From Melastoma dodecandrum (Eukaryota; Streptophyta; Magnoliopsida; Myrtales; Melastomataceae): 64,000 bases of DNA. The stretch spans positions 6,820,001 through 6,884,000 of the forward strand of contig JARUPY010000607.1 in assembly GCA_029817715.1 (NCBI GenBank), written 5' to 3'. Positions 21,976 through 34,389 of this stretch are shown here, in pieces (within the stretch, counting starts at the first letter, position 1; each line of letters opens with the position of its first letter). Made by a program: the position numbers and the translations under genes. The notes below the pieces were generated by a model. That model had not been told where the DNA came from. It saw only the letters and a list, made by a program, of their open reading frames with translations, and made no database searches.

Positions 21976-22949
21976 CTTTTTTATAGAGTCTTTCTTCTAT
22001 ACCTCTTCATTGATTGCCATTAAAGTAGAAATTTGCTTCGCCTTCTCCATGTGTAACTTCTTCAACAAATCTACAATGTACCTTTCTTGTGAGATGAAAA
22101 TCTCTCATTTCATTTACAATATAGAGCCTTATGAAGTCCGTAGAGTTTATCTTTTGTGTCTTTCATCACAAATTCTTGTGGTTCTATATACAGACTTCTT
22201 ATTCTAGTACTCCATTCGAAAATGTTGACTTGTCAACAAACTGAAATACATTAAGCTTCTTCTATACATTAATGGCTAGAACAATACGGATTGTGTCAAT
22301 ACTTGTTATAGGATGAAAAGTTTCTATAAAATTGACACCAGGCTTATGTGAGTAACCTTTTGCAACTATGCGAGGTTTATACTTTTACACACTTCCATCT
22401 TCATTATATTTCATCTTGTAGTCCTACTTTAAGCATATAGCTTCTTTTCTTTCTGGGAGATTGAGCAATGACCACGTGTAATTCTTCTTTGTAGAAGTCA
22501 TCTCCTCTTTCATGGAATTTCTCCATTTTTCTTCTTTGGTCCTTAAAGTTTTGTGGCTCGAGAGCAGTGAGCACAAATTTAACTTGCTCATGAGTTTTAG
22601 TTAAGGATCAATAACTCCTTGGCAGTATTTCTCCAATAGAACCTTTTGCTATAAGAATGGTGATGGATGAACTAGCCTCAATTGTCTTGATAAGATTCTA
22701 TACTATAACTTATGTTGATACTTTTGTTGTTCCGATAGGGTTCTGTACTGTACCATTTCCAGCTACTTCTATAAACTGGAAATATTTCATCCATATAAGG
22801 CTTTTCTCCTACTTCCAAGATGCAAGTTCATCAAAGATATAATCTCTCGACAGAACTAATTTGTCAGTATTCGGATTGAATAAACTACTTCCAAATGATT
22901 CACCACGAGCTTCCTTTTATGTCATGCTTCATATATTGTATTGTTCCTA

Positions 22950-23960
22950 TCAACCTTTGTCGGTGATTTGTTCAGAAGGTAGGCATATGTGTTAGCAACT
23001 TCTATCCTTAACTTGTCCGGTAGACTATCAACATGCTTTTGGCTATCTCGATGATAGTTTTGTTCTTTATTTCTGCAACTCCATTCTATTATGAAGAATA
23101 TTGCACGGTCAACTGCCTATGTATCCTCTTTTGTTAGCAATAGTCTAAGAAAGGTCTTGACGAAAACTCTCCTATATGATCTATCCTCAAGGTCTTAATC
23201 ATGTACGCACTTTGATTTTCTACAAGTACTTTGAACTTCATAAAGGTGGTGAAAGCTTCCAGCTTCATCTCAAGAAAATAAAGCCATATTATCCTGATAA
23301 AGTCATCTACGAATAATAGAAAATATCTTCTGTTGCCGATAGAAGGAGTTTGAGCTAGTCCACAAATGTCTGCATGAACCAACTCAAGGGTGGCTTAAGC
23401 TCTCTATGATGTGTAAGGGAATGGAAGAGACGTGATGCTTTTCGAAGACGCATCCTTTACATACGTCACCTTCTACAACTTGTATAGAATATTCTTACCA
23501 CCATATCATTTTGCTTCAGCAAAGTTAGACATTTCATATTCAAATGCCCATACTGAGATGCAAAAAAGATGAGAATCATATGCAACTTTACTTTTGAGAA
23601 ACAATGTTGCATGCATTCATCCTTAATGGGATGAGATTATTCGGCGTCATCCTCACGATCGTGACCTTTTGTCCTTCTTAAAAAAGCCAACTTATATCCA
23701 TTTTTCATTATTAGTCGCACTCTTAGTAGGTTGTGTGCGATTCTTGGAGCGTACAAGCAGTCATGCATCCTCTTTTGTTGAGCTTCCGTACGCGAAACCG
23801 AAACAACAAATTTTACCGTTTATCTTCAACTTCTTGGTATCTCCAAGTTCCAAGATAAAGTTGTATTTGTCATCAAGCTCCACAAAGTTCATCTTGATCT
23901 CTCTGACATAGTTGCTACAACCACTATCGAGGAATTATATCCCATTCATATCTTGCATGA
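22950..23960 (-). pseudogene. pol: Copia protease and integrase (broken)
   Basis: The protease active site FLDSGCSN is visible on the minus strand at about 23905-23935, preceded by a stop in place of the usual Trp. The integrase core start lies in 23134-23382 (MVHADICGLAQTPSIGNRRY, then FLLFVDDFIRIIWLYFL), giving the first catalytic Asp. The second-Asp region (LRIDHIGEF) reads RIDHIGEF, where RSDRGGEF-type sequence is usual. The remainder is fragmented. Confidence 0.75.
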
Positions 23961-24147
23961 TGTAACAGGATGAATATAAAACTTTAGAAGGTTCGCCATC
24001 CTTAGAGAAATTTGTCGACCTTTTATCATCGTACGTTTGTTCATGTTTATGCTATTTATGTTTGTACGAACAATCACGATCTGAATGAGCAGGGAACTTG
24101 CATCTCCTTTATTGAAGACGACAATCTTTTGTTTCATAATTATTCTT

Positions 24148-24810
24148 TCACCAAATGCGGCATCCAGCTTCTACTTCTCCAAGGTTGCTTTTGTGCTGAA
24201 CTTCTAGTCTTCCACGTCCTCTACTATAGGACATTCTTTTGTTTCCACAATGTTCCTTCTTCTGTTCAGAAACTTTTAGCGTTGCTTGAAATGTTTGCTC
24301 CACCAAGGCTGTGAATTTGCTGGCCCACTTCTCATGAGCTTTTATAGGATACTTCGGCGAGATCATTCATCTCTTTAATTACATTTACTACATGCTCAAA
24401 CATTTTTGGCAAGCTTTTGAGGAATTATTTCTAGGACTTTTCAATCTATGAAAACTTCTATGCAACTCTTCAATTGATTGAGGATATCCATGATCCTTGA
24501 GAAATAGTATTTGTTTAACGGTTTCTACGTCTTTCAAAGCCAGATTGTCGAAGTCTATCTAAAGGTTTTGTAGATTTAACGCAATCAACTTTTCTGATCT
24601 TTTGAACTCCTTCTTTATGGCCTCTCGCGCTTCATTCACCTTCTTCAGGCCGAATATCCTAAGGTAGATGTTTTTGCTCTCGGATTGTTGTAGAATTTCG
24701 AAAGTCGTGACATTATTCATGACGTTCTCCTTGTACTTAGGGGAGCGTTGCCACCATCTAGAAGAGAGTATATCTTCTAAAACTTCTTCATAGCCTTCAT
24801 TCACAAGTTT
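24148..24810 (-). pseudogene. gag: Copia gag (broken)
   Basis: 24559-24804 holds the UBN2-like gag segment (ILQQSESKNIYLRIFGLKKV). 24148-24366 holds the later part (AHEKWASKFTALVEQTFQAT, then KRMSYSRGRGR), the Arg/Gly-rich segment that precedes the zinc knuckle. Stops separate the two. Confidence 0.75.
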
Positions 24811-24955
24811 CAGTAAATTTTACGAAAAGAAAAAAGTCTCCATTTGATAACTTCAATAATCAAAGTGCTCACTGTTGAATATGGGAATTTGGTTGGGAGA
24901 AAAATTAATGAACATGTTACCAGCTACATGACCTTCTGTGCTATGACACCAAACT

Positions 24956-25263
24956 TGTCGGGGGTAATTTGATAGAGGAATAGGTATATTAAGAGAAGGC
25001 GTAAGCAGAACGTAAGGTTATGTATTGAAGATAATCTTTTGAGGGATAGTTGAAACCTTCTACAGAGCTACTACTCCTACAAGAGTTAGATATTTGGAGT
25101 GTTTTAGGTGGAGGAAATGATTCTTCTCCTTTTCAGGAAATTTGAAATGTTACATACTCCACTATTTAAACGGATGAGATGGAAATTCAAACTGCTCTAG
25201 GATAAATTACCATATGATCATATTGAATGACTTAGATTTATGAGCCTATTTAATGTTCATTCA
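24956..25263 (-). repeat. Probable 5' LTR of the decayed copia element
   Basis: It directly adjoins the primer site and has TG at 24956 and CA at 25262-25263 on the + strand. It includes a TTTAAATAG TATA-like box (about 25166). No partner LTR survives because the 3' end is deleted, so the outer edge is inferred. Confidence 0.4.
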
Positions 25264-28010
25264 ATTCAAATTCAGTTATATTAAATTTAATGTTTTGTTT
25301 ACTTAGAATTAAAAATTACTTTCAATAAATAATTATATTTTTTATTGAACCTTGAAATTCGCCGAATTTACAAAATCTTAAAAAAAAATCTTAGGAGGAG
25401 AGAAAAATCTTTGTTCCTAAAGCCTTAATCCTAGAAAACAAAATCTCGAAAAATCAGGAAAAACCCCACCTATAAATACCCCTCCCCACACACTCATCGA
25501 AAAAAAGGAGACACTATAGTGATACACAGACACATATAGTGATACACACATACAAAGCTTTCACCTGCAGACGTTCCTTTAGCCGCCTGCACCTCGTCGT
25601 CCCTGGAACCTAAACACAGCTGACCCCATTTCCTTCTATCGGATGCTTTGTTTAAGCTTCTCACGGTCAGACCCGTGGGACGCCTTCTTGTTGTTTTGAC
25701 GTTTTTCTTTACACGTGTAGGATTGTAAATCAGGGACTTTGGACGTTGACCAATTCCTATGGCGTGCCTGGCCATATGAATGCTCTCTCGGCATCAGCAG
25801 ATATCATTCTCGCATCCAGCCTCATACGAACCTTTCAATTCCAGCCAATCTCCGTGAATCCCACACCGTCAGCAGGGTTCCCAGCGCCAACGCTCACACA
25901 CTCTCTGACATGAGATAGATCTGTCTCCCTGGTAGCCGCTTTCAGACGCCTTTCCCCCACAATCTCCGGTGGTCAAACCCTCCGCATGCCTCGAAACCAG
26001 GTTGCTCTCTACGAGCCAATGATTCCCCGGACAACTTACTTCTCGATGGCGGCTCCTCTTCTTCCAACGCTAGCTGCTTCGTTTCGCGGGTCCTTCCTAT
26101 CACTGTAACTGCCAAGTGCCTCGTAGCCTTGCCTACTGCAGTGAACTTCGCTGACCGGGACCGGATCTGGTAATACACCCTTTCCCTTTTCTCTCTGGTG
26201 CAATCCCAATCGATTTGGTTCTTATGAATATTTTAATAACAAAAATCAATTTTAAGAGAAATTTCAATTTTATCCACGCATCCTTGCGAGAGGTTTGATA
26301 AAATATTGATATAGTTCGTGTGGTCTTAGTTAAAGTTCGATATTATTTTAATCGTGGCCACTTTTGAATTATTTTAATCAGGCGACTATAATCCTTTCGC
26401 TAGTTTTATTTATATCGATTATAAAAATAAAATATATATATTCAAACAAGTTATTTTTTCAAAAGAATAAACAATAATTATTTGAGTTATTTTTCTAACC
26501 AAATGTTATTATTTTTATCGATTCAAAGTTATTGTAGTATGTTACTTACACAACCATGCATTTGCATGATGAACGAGAACTTCGAAGCATTTGACATGAC
26601 AAATCCTAGAAGCCGGAGGAGGCGGAGCACAAGATAAGAGGGAGACTTCACTAGAGCGGCCCCGACCAACAATTTTCAGTTAACGAGGTGTTATCCCGGC
26701 CGCCTCAGGTATATGAGGGAGGTGCGGGCCTCCCGAACTTCTTTTATCCACTTGTAACGGATCGTGGGCCCAAGTGCATAGGCCCACGGTGACCATCCTT
26801 CCCCGATCTAAATAATTTATCTGTTGGTGTTTGCATCCTTTAGGCCAATAGTTTTTTATGTCGCATGTGATATTTTAAATCGAACACGAGTTCTGGCCTA
26901 AAAGCCTGAATCGGGTCCAATACTCGTAAACAAAGTTAGTAAATACGGATCCCCGAACCAATGGTTTTTCCGAGTTAAACCGTTTTATAAATAGATCAGT
27001 TCCGACTCCGTAATAGCTTACCTAGGTTAAGCAACATCAACCATTTTTACGAAACCATGGATGGGGGAAGGCAACGCGAACCGCTCCCGATCTTCCCGAA
27101 GATTCCTTTTTGGGATTATGCTTCGCTTCTTACTCGTCGCCTTCGGACGACCGAGCGAGAGCCCGAGTAGGACCGATAGTGCCTTGACGCTCAAGTCTTG
27201 ACGTTGACCTGAGGATCCTCATGTCGTATGAAACGCCGTCATGTGCTGCGAGGTCACAGAAGGGGCGCACACTATTGAAATTGTTTTCAAGAACTCATAT
27301 AAATATTATTCAGTTCATAAATTTAATATTCTGAGTTTGAATTAAAAATACTTCCAAAAATAAGAGATCGTTCAAAATGATAAGGTTTCTATTATAAATA
27401 AGTAATAATAATTTTTGGATTGTATCATCGCAGTTAGCCGTTCAAATAATTATTTTAACAATGAAATTACTCTAAGAAATTATTTTAAAGTTACTTGATC
27501 CTACACATGTTCCATAACTAACGACTGATTATAGATTTTCATGTTACATGTTTATATATTTGGATGGATTACAAGGATTTTGCAAGGAGAGTTTCAGGCA
27601 CACGGGATGAATGATGGTGATGTTGGGCAGTGAGAAGTGGAACTTGGGAAGGAGGTCAAGAAGATGACATGGCACTTAAGTCTATAAATGTTAACCGGGA
27701 GTTAAGAGTGTGACCTTCGTCTAAAAGAGAACAATGCCAAAATAATCATACTAAACTGAGACTATTTTGAAGTTAGCAACATGAAGGAATACGAGAAAGA
27801 AAAAAAGGACTATCGACGATATACAATGGGCTGTGTAAGGATACATTTTGCTAACTAAAACAACTTAGTACTTATACTAACGACATCAGAATGTTATCCC
27901 TTTGGGCTTTGACATGGTCCATTGTCCATCGAATGAACTAACATTACGATAACATCGGTACATTATCCCAATTCATCCCTAATAACATTTGAGATAGTTA
28001 TGAAAAGAAA
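25264..28010. other. Unclassified region with promoter-like segment
   Basis: No gene was recognised. 25471-25478 is TATAAATA followed by a C-rich segment and a purine-rich block, a layout like many plant LTR promoters. The block 25490-26200 is relatively GC-rich with no stable open frame of known family. 26570-27290 is again GC-richer (GGTGTTATCCCGGCCGCC at about 26688) inside AT-rich flanks. A decayed LTR or other repeat is plausible, but no second copy lies in the window. Confidence 0.4.
25471..25478 (+). promoter_or_regulatory. TATA-like box of unassigned promoter-like segment
   Basis: TATAAATA is followed about 30 bp downstream by AAAAAAAGGAGACACTATAG and the near-repeated CACTATAGTGATACAC and CATATAGTGATACAC. 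No gene is attached to it. Confidence 0.3.
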
Positions 28011-30720
28011 TTTTAGTTATGTTGGTATAGCAATAGCACTAAGAGGGGGAGTGAATAAGTGTAATAGTCTTTTATACCTTTTACAACTAATAAAACTCAA
28101 CAGCGAAATGTTGGGTTTCACAAGGTTATAGAACCCTTTACACAGTAGATCCCGAAGTGAACTTCTTAAGGAGCGAGCGACCCGCCGAAGTCTGACCTAG
28201 AATATGACTATGTAGCTCTGAGAAAGTTTCTGTAGTAGTTGAAGGTTGATGCTTCTGTTATCATGGTTCTGTAGATCTTACCAGCCTAAGCGTAATTAGT
28301 AGTGTCAACTACAAGATCTGAAAGATATTTGTAATAACATGAGGTTGTTGCATAACCATGTACACTTCTTCAGCACTATGGAAAGATGATATGTGAGAAC
28401 TACATCGATGAAAACAACTCCAGAACCTGAGAGGTTGTTGTAGCACTAGAGGTTTGATACAGGAACTTTGGAGTCTCTTCTCATACGTTTGCGTGGTGTT
28501 TGTTTATTTTCTTTTCTGTTAGACTTTTCTCGAATGCTTAGTGAGATAACCGTTAACGCAGAAGGTAAATAATACACAGAAGGTTTATCGTGGTTCGGTA
28601 ATAACCTACATCCACTTTTCACCCTTATAGGGTAGAATTCATTATCGAACACATATAGTGAATTCAAGACTGACAGAAGGAATAACACACTCTTGTAAAA
28701 GATATTGTAGATAGCCCTTTAAGTTCTCCACATCGGATATAATAGCAAAAGGTACTAGGACGCTTCTGTAGTGTAAAAGATGATATCGATAGTCATTCGG
28801 CTTTTCTACTCAGAGTAACCCAATGCGCTGTGATTAGTAACCTTCTGGTCATGCACAGAGACATGTAACTAGCACCAAAAAAACTGTGGTTGAGGTTCTA
28901 CACTGAAGACAACTACTAATTCCACAAGCATATGGTTGGGTTCTCTAGAATGTCGCAGCTCCACGCAAGTCGTAGCAACTTACGTCGGCAGACAGACCCT
29001 ATGTTCAAGGGTGAATTTTCCTTCAGAGGTTCTACAACCCACTTCGCTCCTCACGAAGACTTCCATGATGCTTGGCCCTCATGAAGACTTCCAGAAGCAG
29101 ACAACACCCGTAGGACTTCTCCCAAGCCTGTAGCGGGCACTTCATTTCTACAGAAACACCAACGTGAGTGCCTCATCGTGATTCTTCCAGACGCAACCCT
29201 TCTTATGCTCACTGCCCTGGCATGTATACACTTCGACTTCTCCCTAAGCCTGAGGCATGTCCGCCATGCCACATTGCAACCAGATCTTTCGCGACCTCAC
29301 TCACGCCCGATACAGCTTACACCCTAGACACCAGCTTTATACACACACGAACAAACTAGTTACAAAACAACCGATAACAGTATCTCACAAATTCTTCCAG
29401 ACGCGACCCTTCTTCTATTCACTGCCTTGGCACGTATACATACCGACTTCTCCCTAAGACTGATGCAAGTCCGCCACGCCATAGTACAGCCAGATCCTTC
29501 ACAACCTTACTCATGTCCGGTCCAGCGTGTACCCTGGGCTCCAGCTTTCTACAACCGAACGCTTAACCTTAAAGAGAATGAACGCTCAAAAGTCTCTCAG
29601 GCTACAATGTCGTATGGACTATATGATACAATCCCCTTCTCCTCATTTACTAACTTACAAGTAACCCTTTCTTATACAAAACAACAAGATATTTACAGAA
29701 GATACAACTTCTGACGAAAGACTCTTTGAAGTATAGAAAAAATTGTCAACTAAATAAATTGTTTTCTCATTGTTAGAGATGTTTTGTATCACTTAAGGAT
29801 CAATTATGCTAAATGGTCATGGTAATGTTCATGATCCGAAGAGATAGGGCTTGTAGAAGATTCAGACCAATATGCTTTGTCAGGCTTCTCTAGATGGGAA
29901 TCAGGTAATCTTGGTTTCCATAAGTAGTTGGCAAGCCTTCTGTATAGAGACATATGTGATATGCATCCATATTGAGATGACTTGCCCTTTCCCATGATTC
30001 GTAATTAATCTGGACATGTTTGGATGCAAGAAAAAAGGTTTATTGACTTTTGGATATTTTCAAGTCAATCTACAGAACCTTGCATCAATATTACATAATA
30101 GATTAATCTGGAGTGATTTGTTCCCTTTAAAGAGAATAGATCAATCTAGTTGAAAATAAATCTTAATCTAAATGATTTTAAACCAGTTTGATTCACATAA
30201 TATATCATAGGAATATATTTAATTAAATAGATGAGTAATTAAATAATTCGTGGTAGTAATTAAGTGACAAAATGTATGCACCAGGCTGTCCCTGTAGGTT
30301 AACCTTCTGCAAAGTGGTAAAAGTTTACCTTCTACATAGTAGAAGTTTACCTTTTGTATGGCATCGTCAAAACCATACTAACAAGTTCTTTCAAAATCGA
30401 ATGATAGTAAGTCATCAATCTTCTTCGACTCTCCGCCAGTTAGCGCTATTCCTCCACTTTTGCGATCGTCAGGCCTTCTGCTCAGTTACTGATGTGACCT
30501 TGTCATTCCCCTGGTTGTGGCCGACACTATTTCATGAACCAAATAAATATCATACATAATTGTAGAAATAGCTAGCACAACCAAGTATTTGAGGGCATTA
30601 CTAGTATATATACAATAATACGAAGAAAATAAACTAAAAGAAAAGATGTGAAAGGACCGCTCCATGAATAGTATATATAAGTTTCATTGGCATCCATGAG
30701 TTATTTGTTACATTCACTTA
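28011..30720. repeat. Unclassified repeat-like region
   Basis: 28030-28060 (AGAGGGGGAGTGAATAAGTG) and 28585-28610 (TTTATCGTGGTTCGGT) resemble phrases frequent in plant LTR-type repeats. No reverse transcriptase or other gene was found. 29181-29600 is a diverged tandem duplication with period 210. The rest shows no structure that I can name. Confidence 0.4.
29181..29600. repeat. Two-copy tandem repeat, period 210 bp
   Basis: ATTCTTCCAGACGCAACCC at 29181 recurs as ATTCTTCCAGACGCGACCC at 29391. The following 160 bp match with scattered differences (CTCCCTAAGCCTGAGGCA versus CTCCCTAAGACTGATGCA, GTCCGCCATGCCA versus GTCCGCCACGCCA). A more diverged partial copy may lie at 29055-29180. Confidence 0.75.
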
Positions 30721-30725
30721 TGATA

Positions 30726-30886
30726 CATTTGATTAAACGTATGGAAAGAGGAATGAAATGGGCAAGATGGAATGAATGTCGTTCTACTTTAAAATATTCT
30801 TTTTTAAAATATATTTGATAATATTCATAGTTTCATTTCACTCCCTTCCCATTCCTCCAACCAGACACCCACCGGTTATCAAATGT
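30726..30886. mobile_element. Possible 161-bp MITE
   Basis: CATTTGAT at 30726 and ATCAAATG at 30879 are inverted. The next 20-30 bp inward (GGAAAGAGGAATGAAATGG on the left, reverse complement of CCCATTCCTCC on the right) are loosely complementary. No target duplication was seen, so the assignment is weak. Confidence 0.3.
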
Positions 30887-31019
30887 GGATGAAGTCGAGG
30901 GAGTAAAGTTTTTGTGGAAGTCATGCTTTACATGCTTGTAGGTCTCAATTTAATTGAAAGGGAAAAGCAACTTGACTTGACCGAACTCGGGGTTATTTGG
31001 AAAGCGGTGCTTTGCTGTA

Positions 31020-31353
31020 TCATAGAAAGGGTTTGCGGAACTACTGCGACATAACAAAGTGTTTCTGGAAATAAGGAACAAGTAAATTTATAGAGGATAT
31101 TTTGGCTAACTGCGGAGCCTTCTTTATTTTCTCATGACCAGAATGCCTTCTTGGTCTTTCTCTTACTCATTAGATCATTTAGAGATTGCTACTCCTTATA
31201 AAGAGTCCTAGGAAAGATTTAGATCAAGCAATTACTCTACCCTAGTTCCTAGATCATTAACTTTCTTCTAGTTCCCAGGCCATTAACACCATCCAACTTC
31301 CAAGTCCACTAATATCCTTAACAAGATTACAAATTATAAAATTATATTTAACA
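31020..31353 (-). repeat. 3' LTR of minus-strand copia element (334 bp)
   Basis: The right edge TTTAACA|CCCCCTCTT shows the LTR start (rc TGTTAAATATAA) next to the polypurine tract. The left part (CGGAACTACTGCGACATAAC) is the reverse complement of the end of the LTR at 44787-45110. It also matches the truncated 5' copy near 36600-36700. Confidence 0.8.
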
Positions 31354-31379
31354 CCCCCTCTTAATTTGTAATCTTCAGA

Positions 31380-32160
31380 AACTTCTTGAACAACTCGAGC
31401 TTCTCGAAATTCACAGCCTTTCTTAGAACGTCAGTGGGCTAGTCCTAGATATGAATAAACTCCATAACTATCTCCTTTTTCATCACCATTTCTCTGATAA
31501 AAAGGTGCTGTAATTCAATGTGCTTTGACCTTGCATGAAACACGGTGTTCTTCGTCATAGCAATCGCTGACTGATTATCACATAATACTATTGTTGGATG
31601 AGCAACATTCTGCTGTAACTCTATAAATAACTTTCTTAACCATACTGCTTAACGAATTACTACATTTGTTGCAATGTATTCTGCTTCAACTGATGATAAC
31701 GCCACAGTAGCTTGCTTCTTTGAGCTTCAAGAGATGGGAGTTGTTCCAAGACATAAAAGATTTTTTGACATACTTCTTCGATCATCAACACTTCCTGCGC
31801 AATCACTATCGACATATCCCACAAGGTTGTTGTCTTCATCTTTTGTGTACTTCAAACCAACATTCTTTCTTCCTTGAAGATACCATAAGATACGCTTCGT
31901 TGCTGCAAAATGAGTCTTGGTGGGATTGTTCATGAACCTTGACAGCATAGTTACACTTTGAACGATATCCACCCTTGTGTGGGTTAGGTAGATCAACGAA
32001 CAAACCAGGCTTCTATAAATCTTCGAGACAAACTTTTCAGCATCATCATCGTGTTGTAACTTCTCATTAAGAGCCATTGGAGTTGCTACAACTTTGGCGT
32101 TCTCCATGCGAAATTTCTTCAACATGTCAGCAACATACTTCTCTTGAGAAATAATGATCT
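31380..32160 (-). pseudogene. pol: Copia RNase H region
   Basis: 31727-32125 shows MLKKFRMENAKVVATPMALN, then IYRSLVCSLIYLTHTRVDIV and NNLVGYVDSDCAGSVDDRRS, the canonical copia RNase H start with catalytic Asp. The end (31380-31560) reads through stops. It lies directly before the polypurine tract and LTR. Confidence 0.8.
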
Positions 32161-32161
32161 C

Positions 32162-32690
32162 TCATATTCTCTGCTTCACCTGTAAACCTAGAAAATACTT
32201 CATTAATACAAGATCCATCATATCGAATTCATCCATCATTTCCTTTTTGAAATTCTCTAGTTGCACCTTGCTGGTGCTGGTGTAGATGAGATCATCCTCA
32301 TAGAGACAATCTACTAGAAAATCAACATCGCGCTTCTGTACATAGAGAGACGGTTCTACCAAATATCTTTTAAATCCATTCTTCCTCAAGTAGGAATTTA
32401 TCCTGAAATTCCATGCTCTCGGTGCTTGTTTCAGTCCAAAGAGAGCTTTGTGAAGTCAATACGTTTTGCTTCTTGTCCTTTAACAGCGAACCCTTGCGGT
32501 TGTTGAGCATACACTTCCTCTTCTAGTACTCCATTGAGAAAGGCCGACTTCACATAGCTCCATTTGTGTGGCAAGTGCTAGCACATTTTGAATAGTCTCC
32601 ATTGTGGCAACATGGGCGAACGTCTTAGTGAAATCAACTCCGGGCTGTTGTGAGTAACCCTTTGCTATGAGACGAGCTTTGTGCTTTTGT
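32162..32690 (-). pseudogene. pol: Copia reverse transcriptase, C-terminal part
   Basis: 32162-32389 contains LVEPSLYVQKRDVDFLVDCL and the catalytic segment CLYEDDLIYTSTS. The copia consensus is YVDD; here Val is replaced by Glu (YEDD). The upstream part (32400-32690) is frameshifted, and the 32695-33829 solo LTR then interrupts the gene. Confidence 0.8.
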
Positions 32691-32694
32691 ACAC

Positions 32695-33829
32695 TGATAA
32701 CTCTATGACAGTAGAGTTATCTATGTCAATTTCATACCTAAATTATGTTAGATTTATGAAATATTACGTTTATTGCATAATATTTCTTGTTATGTCGCAT
32801 TATTCCCAAGAAGTTTGGATAGTGTCGAATTTTTCGTTTATTTCAGGATAAAAGCGGAAACAAGAATATATTGGCGTATCTACAAAGATTATGTGCAACT
32901 AAAGAGGATTTTGGTGCCGCAGACGACATGAAGGAGGACGAACGAGAAAAAAGATTTTATTTCCAGCTTTTCTTAAATTATCTAGGTTTATTTTCAAGAC
33001 AATTAAAAGACTTTATTCACCTCTTGATGAGGTGGACGAATTTTATCAAGGAGAGCAAGGGAGTTAGACTATCGTTTGGGATGGTTTTCTTTTTTCTGAT
33101 TTGTGTTCGGAAAACGATGCTTGGCTAAAGTTTTCTTTGATACGATTATGTTGAACCGAATTGTGTAGTTGCATTTCCTGAACTCGTTTTAGAACAAATT
33201 CGTGCTTTGGATGTTTATTTATTTCGTTTGATCTTAAGATATGCAATTTGTCGAGCCAACAAATTGTATTGATTTATTATCCTAATTAAAACTCTTGAGA
33301 TGAATTTTAGAAGAGAACAAGAACGAAATAATCTTGGTTAATATCGCGGGAGCGAATTAGCTAGTAAGTAGTATCGGGAGATATACTTCTAGGCAACCAT
33401 TAAAGGATTGATTCTTAATGCGTTTCTTACCTTTGTAATTAACTATCGGGGATATAGGTTTTATGATGGTTTGGAATAGTTCTTTGTAAACTCGGGAGAG
33501 GCAATTTGGGACATGTGAATTCGATTAGTAAACAAAATTAGTATGAATTTGGGATAAGCGAGTGAAGGGATTTAACGAAACAAGAGGGGATACGTGATCC
33601 TAGGCTTTTCCAACTAATTGAATTCTGATTTCTTTGCTTTGATTTTTGCTTTTCATTAGATTAGTTTTCTCAGATTTAAACCCGTTTTTCTTATTGGCTC
33701 GGCTACATAAATATTGCGATTTTGTATGCTAAAAGGTTTTACTTGCTATCCTCGTGGGAACGATAACTCTACTCATCTTATATTACTTGTTGCGATTCGT
33801 ATACTTGCGGTGTGCGAATTTAGCGATCA
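32695..33829. mobile_element. Solo LTR of an Athila/Tat-type gypsy element, nested in copia
   Basis: It begins TGATAACTCTATGACAG and ends GTGCGAATTTAGCGATCA. It is flanked by the exact 5-bp duplication TACAC (32690-32694 and 33830-33834), and it splits the copia reverse transcriptase frame. Its start (TGATAACTC...TAGAGTTAT) and end (ACTCATCTTATATTACTTGT, then GCG...GTATACTTGCGG) parallel the Athila LTR at 86-1371, but the body differs, so it is another family. No internal genes remain, consistent with LTR-LTR recombination. Confidence 0.85.
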
Positions 33830-34384
33830 TACACTTCCATCCTCATTGAACTTTGTTTTGAATACCCATTTCGAGCCAATTGCTTCCTTTTCTTTAGGAA
33901 GATCTAATAGGGACCAAGTATCATTCTTCTCGATACTAATCATCTCTTCTTTCATTACATTTCTCCATTTTTCTTCTTTTGCAGCCTCTTCGAAATTATG
34001 CAGCTCAAACGTAGCAAGTGCAAAGTTAGCTTGCTCGTAAACTTCAATTAATGAGCGATACCTCATTGGTTGCATATCATCATTATAATCTTCATTATCT
34101 GAATTTACTTTTGAGGACGGCACCACTGCTGGTGCTTCTAGATAAGAAAATGTTGGCTGAGTCTGAGAAGACTCGTTCTCCCACTTCCACGATGCATTCT
34201 CATCGAAAATAACATCACTTGAAATAACAAGACTGTTAGTCTCTGGGTCAAACAAACTATAACTTTTAGATTTTTCACTATAACCAATAAAGATTAGCTT
34301 CTCTCTCTTCTCATCAAATTTCTCCTTCTTTTTCGTCAAAAGAGCATATGCTACACATCCAAATACCTTCAAGTGATCAACCAC
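33830..34384 (-). pseudogene. pol: Copia integrase C-terminus and reverse transcriptase N-terminus
   Basis: The open stretch 33827-34384 reads HLKVFGCVAYALLTKKKEKF and KLIFIGYSEKSKSYSLFDPE (integrase tail), a Ser/acid-rich linker, then EEMISIEKNDTWSLLDLPKE and IGSKWVFKTKFNEDGS (start of reverse transcriptase). It ends exactly at the solo-LTR insertion. Confidence 0.85.
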
Positions 34385-34389
34385 GGGTT

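Larger units (their letters stand above)
21976..24955 (-). mobile_element. Ty1/copia element, 3'-truncated and decayed
   Basis: Reading the minus strand from 24955 leftward gives a degenerate tRNA-Met primer site (rc TGGTGTCATAGC, 24940-24951), gag (24804-24148), protease (about 23950-23910), integrase (23382-22950) and reverse transcriptase/RNase H remnants (22950-21985). It stops where the gypsy LTR begins, within a segment equivalent to the RNase H start of the better copy at 31020-36706. Frames are short. This is the most decayed of the three copia copies. Confidence 0.8.

Noticed and set aside
25494..26178. Two minus-strand open stretches (93 and 78 codons)
   Set aside because: No conserved motif, and located in a GC-richer non-coding block; likely chance frames.
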